The notes under the pieces: generated by a model
The model's input: only the letters and a program-made list of their open reading frames with translations
Told to the model about the DNA's origin: nothing
The model's database searches: none
NCBI GenBank assembly: GCA_002686265.1
Contig: NZBA01000120.1
Location: 62,001 to 126,000 of the forward strand
Length of the DNA stretch: 64,000 nucleotides
DNA from: Planctomycetota bacterium
Lineage (GTDB): Bacteria; Planctomycetota; UBA1135; GCA-002686595
Direction of reading: 5' to 3'
Translations under genes and position numbers: made by a program
Part shown: one piece after another, positions 61,617 through 64,000 of the stretch
Position numbering within the stretch: position 1 is the first letter of the stretch
Layout: each line of letters begins with the position of its first letter

Positions 61617-63392
61617 TCACTCCTTCGTCAGGATCTCGAGGATCCCCGCCTCCCGCCGCTGGAGAAGGTCGCCCTGCACCAGGATCGCGCGCCCGTAGAG
61701 CATGGCGATTCCCGCGAGCCCGATGGCGTGCAGAAGGAAGAACCACAGGCCGCCGAGCTGCCAGCCCTCGAGGCGCAAGAGGAAGTCCGCCCCCGCGGGG
61801 ATCATCAGCGGAATGAAGGCCACGGGCAGTAGGACCAGGGGAAGCAGTTGCGTGAGGATGGGCTTCAGCCTGGCGTTCTCCGCCCGCAAGGTGTTCTCCT
61901 TCAAGCGGATTGGGATCAGGATCGACATGACGTTTCCGATCAGACAGGTGAGCAGGTAGGCCGAGAACGCCTGTAGACACGCCCCGAGGACGTGGAAGGG
62001 GCCGAGGGGGAGGAGGAACCAGAGGGCCGCGAGGGCCGTCAAGCTGATGCCGATTCCGACGGGCGCCATGGCGAGGTTCTTGCCGCGCAGGATGCGGTGG
62101 CGTGGGAGCGGGGCGAGCAGGAACGAACGAACTCCGTTCCGGTCCAAGCCGAAGGAGTTGGCGATCATCGAACTGGCGCTGAGCTGTACGATCAGGCTGG
62201 AGCCGAGGGTCATCAGCGGCGCGAATGCCCCCAGGCTCTCGCCCCTTCCACTCCTCGAGAGCAGGAACCCGAACATCAGCAGAATGACCAAGGGGCTGAG
62301 AAGCGACAGCTTCACCTCCGGCGCTCGCAGGAGGTAGCGCAGACTGGCGAGGGCGATGCCGGCCTCGCGGTCGTCCACGAAGGGCAGGCGGCGCTCCCCG
62401 AATTGGAGTCCGTGGCGCTCACCGCGCTCGGCCGAGGAGTCGGCGCGCGCGGCGGCGGAGCGGCGCCGGCGCACGGGCTTCTCGCGGCCCAGGGCCGCGG
62501 CCAGGGTCGAACGAAAGGAACGGCGCAAGCTCCAGGCGCCGATCGAGAACATCCCGACGAAACAGGCGACGCCCTGCAGCGCGTGGCCGGCGAACACCGA
62601 GCTCGCGCCGAAGGCGAGCCAGCCGATAGGCAGGATCTGGACGGTGAGCGTGATCGTCTGTTTCAACCTCGCCTTGGTGTGCTCCTCGCGCGCGAGGGGA
62701 AGAGCGTCGCGCTCCTCGTCGCCGGACGATTGCTCGATTCCCGTCATCTCGACCGTGGTCCGGTCGGAACCCAACTCGCTCATGTTGATCAGGTTCGGCA
62801 CCTGGATGAGCAGCACGAACAGGAAGGTCAGGAGAGCGATGACGTTCCGGCCGCGCCGCTTGTTCTGCATGAGACCTGCCAGCCAACCGCGCAGTTGGTA
62901 GGTCAGGGCCGTGATCATCCCCAAGAAGGCCAGCACCAGCGGGATGCACCAGAGCATGCGCGGGCCGTGGACGATCACCATCGCCAGGCAGAGACCGGCC
63001 ATCGCCGGCAGGCAGATGGCGACCGCGACGCTCACGAACGAGCTCAGGTAGTTGTAGAGGAACACCCCGTGCGAGGAGACCGGCAGGTGCAGCAGTTGCT
63101 CGAGGGACATCACCTCGGAGTGCTGTAGATCCGTCATCAGGCCGGTGAGCCAGATGAAGAGGAACAGGGTGGAGAGGGCGGCCCAGGCCGCCAGCAGGTG
63201 AAAGGGCCGTGCCTCGGGCAGCGTTTCGATTCCGATGGCGAAGGCGGTGAGGAACCCGGCGACACACAGCAGCCCGCCGAAGGCGAGGAGGATCGTGAAG
63301 ACGGCGTTGCTCAGTCTTCCGGCGCGGACGGTGCGGTTGACCAAGATGCGCCAGCGCAGCCAGAGCACGGCTCTGAGGTGAAGGCGATTCAC
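61617..63392 (-). CDS. ABC-2-type transporter permease
   Basis: A 591-residue membrane protein with about 12 hydrophobic segments, e.g. NAVFTILLAFGGLLCVAGFL, LAAWAALSTLFLFIWLTGLM, VVILLM-type segment (LLSPLVILLMFGFLLSRSGR) and FHVLGACLQAFSAYLLTCLI. A long cytoplasmic loop with charge clusters (KPVRRRRSAAARADSSAERG) splits two halves, and the N-terminus SVMSLEQLLHLPVSSHGVFL-like stretch (HSEVMSLEQLLHLPVSSHGV) resembles Bacillus-type ABC-2 exporters. The start is GTG 63392, overlapping the upstream ATPase gene by 4 bp. The pair would form an exporter for an unidentified substrate. Confidence 0.85.
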   Translation of the reverse strand: MNRLHLRAVLWLRWRILVNRTVRAGRLSNAVFTILLAFGGLLCVAGFLTAFAIGIETLPEARPFHLLAAWAALSTLFLFIWLTGLMTDLQHSEVMSLEQLLHLPVSSHGVFLYNYLSSFVSVAVAICLPAMAGLCLAMVIVHGPRMLWCIPLVLAFLGMITALTYQLRGWLAGLMQNKRRGRNVIALLTFLFVLLIQVPNLINMSELGSDRTTVEMTGIEQSSGDEERDALPLAREEHTKARLKQTITLTVQILPIGWLAFGASSVFAGHALQGVACFVGMFSIGAWSLRRSFRSTLAAALGREKPVRRRRSAAARADSSAERGERHGLQFGERRLPFVDDREAGIALASLRYLLRAPEVKLSLLSPLVILLMFGFLLSRSGRGESLGAFAPLMTLGSSLIVQLSASSMIANSFGLDRNGVRSFLLAPLPRHRILRGKNLAMAPVGIGISLTALAALWFLLPLGPFHVLGACLQAFSAYLLTCLIGNVMSILIPIRLKENTLRAENARLKPILTQLLPLVLLPVAFIPLMIPAGADFLLRLEGWQLGGLWFFLLHAIGLAGIAMLYGRAILVQGDLLQRREAGILEILTKE

Positions 63393-64000
63393 GAGGCGTC
63401 CTCTTCGAGCCAGCTGAGGTGGTTCTGCGCGCCGGCGTCGGCACCGACGACTTCGAGGAAGCGCTCCTCGAGCGAGCCTCCGCTGCCCAGGGCCGCCAGG
63501 GCCGTCTGCTCCACGAGCTCACCTCCGACGATGATGCCGACGTGATCGCACACGCGCTCGACGATCTCGAGCACGTGAGAGGTCAGGAACACCGTCGATC
63601 CGCGCTCCACGAAGGTGGTCAGGATGTGGCGGATCGTCCGCGAGGCGATGGCGTCCACGCCCTCGAAGGGCTCGTCGAGGAAGAGGAGGTCGGGGTCGGG
63701 CAGCAGGGCGCCGGCGAGGGCGAGCTTCTTCTTCATTCCGTGGGAGTACTCGATGGTCAGCTTCGCCTCCTCATCCTGGAGGCTCAACAGCCCCAGCAGC
63801 TCGTCGATGCGCTTGCGCAGGAGGTCTCCTGGCATCGAGTGCATGCGACCCACGAAGATCAGGTACTCGCGGGCGGTCAGGTTGTCGAAGAGGGCCAAGT
63901 CCTCGGGGACCACGCCGATGCGGCTCTTCATCTCCAGCGCCTGCGAAGGCACGCGCGGATCCTGACCGAGGACTTCCATGCGTCCGGACGTCGGCTCGAG
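63389..64000 (-). CDS. ABC transporter ATP-binding protein, C-terminal part (right edge)
   Basis: About 203 residues visible; the frame is open to the edge, so the Walker A region lies outside. Seen are LEPTSGRMEVLGQDPRVPSQ (post-Walker A), KSRIGVVPEDLALFDNLTAR (Q-loop region, with Glu for Gln), LTIEYSHGMKKKLALAGALL (signature motif, YSHGM for LSGGQ), DPDLLFLDEPFEGVDAIASR (Walker B) and VFLTSHVLEIVERVCDHVGI (H-loop). It energises the permease downstream. An ABC-2 exporter is the likely complex. The 3' end overlaps the permease start by 4 bp. Confidence 0.92.
   Translation of the reverse strand, partial: LEPTSGRMEVLGQDPRVPSQALEMKSRIGVVPEDLALFDNLTAREYLIFVGRMHSMPGDLLRKRIDELLGLLSLQDEEAKLTIEYSHGMKKKLALAGALLPDPDLLFLDEPFEGVDAIASRTIRHILTTFVERGSTVFLTSHVLEIVERVCDHVGIIVGGELVEQTALAALGSGGSLEERFLEVVGADAGAQNHLSWLEEDAS

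Overview
The window is GC-rich DNA that reads best as a member of the Planctomycetota, probably one of the deep Saltatorellus/Engelhardtia-like lineages (inference). The main clue is a Cys-rich secreted domain of about 130 residues (CGN..., FGDGLRC, WYRDP, GFNLxNA) that occurs four times here. Supporting clues are ECF sigma factors sitting beside membrane-anchored Ser/Thr kinases, paired PQQ-like beta-propeller proteins, a CRTAC1/ASPIC-UnbV protein coupled to a TPR protein, a Thr-type sulfatase-like enzyme, and a bactofilin.

Layout. 1-7.7 kb: end of a TonB-dependent receptor, two propeller proteins, a DUF3311-like peptide with its sodium:solute symporter, and a GNAT acetyltransferase, all plus strand and tightly packed or overlapping. 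7.7-9.8 kb: a Sel1-like lipoprotein and an exported pentaheme cytochrome on the minus strand. 10-22.8 kb: an accessory region ending at a tRNA-Ser(TGA). It holds an FkbM methyltransferase between two 65-bp direct repeats, a beta-helix pseudogene, fragments of a type I restriction HsdR subunit and of a DUF262 (GmrSD-like) protein, two IS3-family remnants, three different HNH endonucleases (one of the phosphorothioate-DNA-binding SBD-HNH type), a PD-(D/E)XK-like DUF6998 protein, a serine hydrolase, a PhoD-like phosphatase with a duplicated 5' end, and an orphan fragment of the secreted domain.

22.9-36.6 kb is core-like: a sulfatase-like enzyme, a membrane protein with HTH and coiled coil, a Gfo/Idh/MocA oxidoreductase, and a minus-strand four-gene operon (zinc-ribbon protein, bifunctional nuclease, glucuronokinase-like GHMP kinase, sugar nucleotidyltransferase). 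Opposite to it run asparaginase, NAD(P)HX dehydratase and a 1004-residue HEAT-repeat protein. 36.6-47.1 kb holds two ECF sigma/Ser-Thr kinase modules around a B12-radical SAM enzyme, a secreted FGE-like protein and a bactofilin. 47.3-64 kb holds a beta-helix surface protein, the CRTAC1-TPR pair, a variant ThyX, a YdjY protein, inositol-3-phosphate synthase, an integrin-like surface protein, an alpha/beta hydrolase, a solitary DNA methyltransferase, and an ABC-2 exporter whose ATPase runs off the right edge.

Genes are packed with frequent 4-bp ATGA, GTGA or TTGA overlaps, so translational coupling is probably common. Hairpin terminators lie between several convergent or tandem genes. The accessory region between about 9.9 and 22.8 kb is the only part with repeats, truncations and pseudogenes. 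It looks like a decaying defence island next to a tRNA gene.
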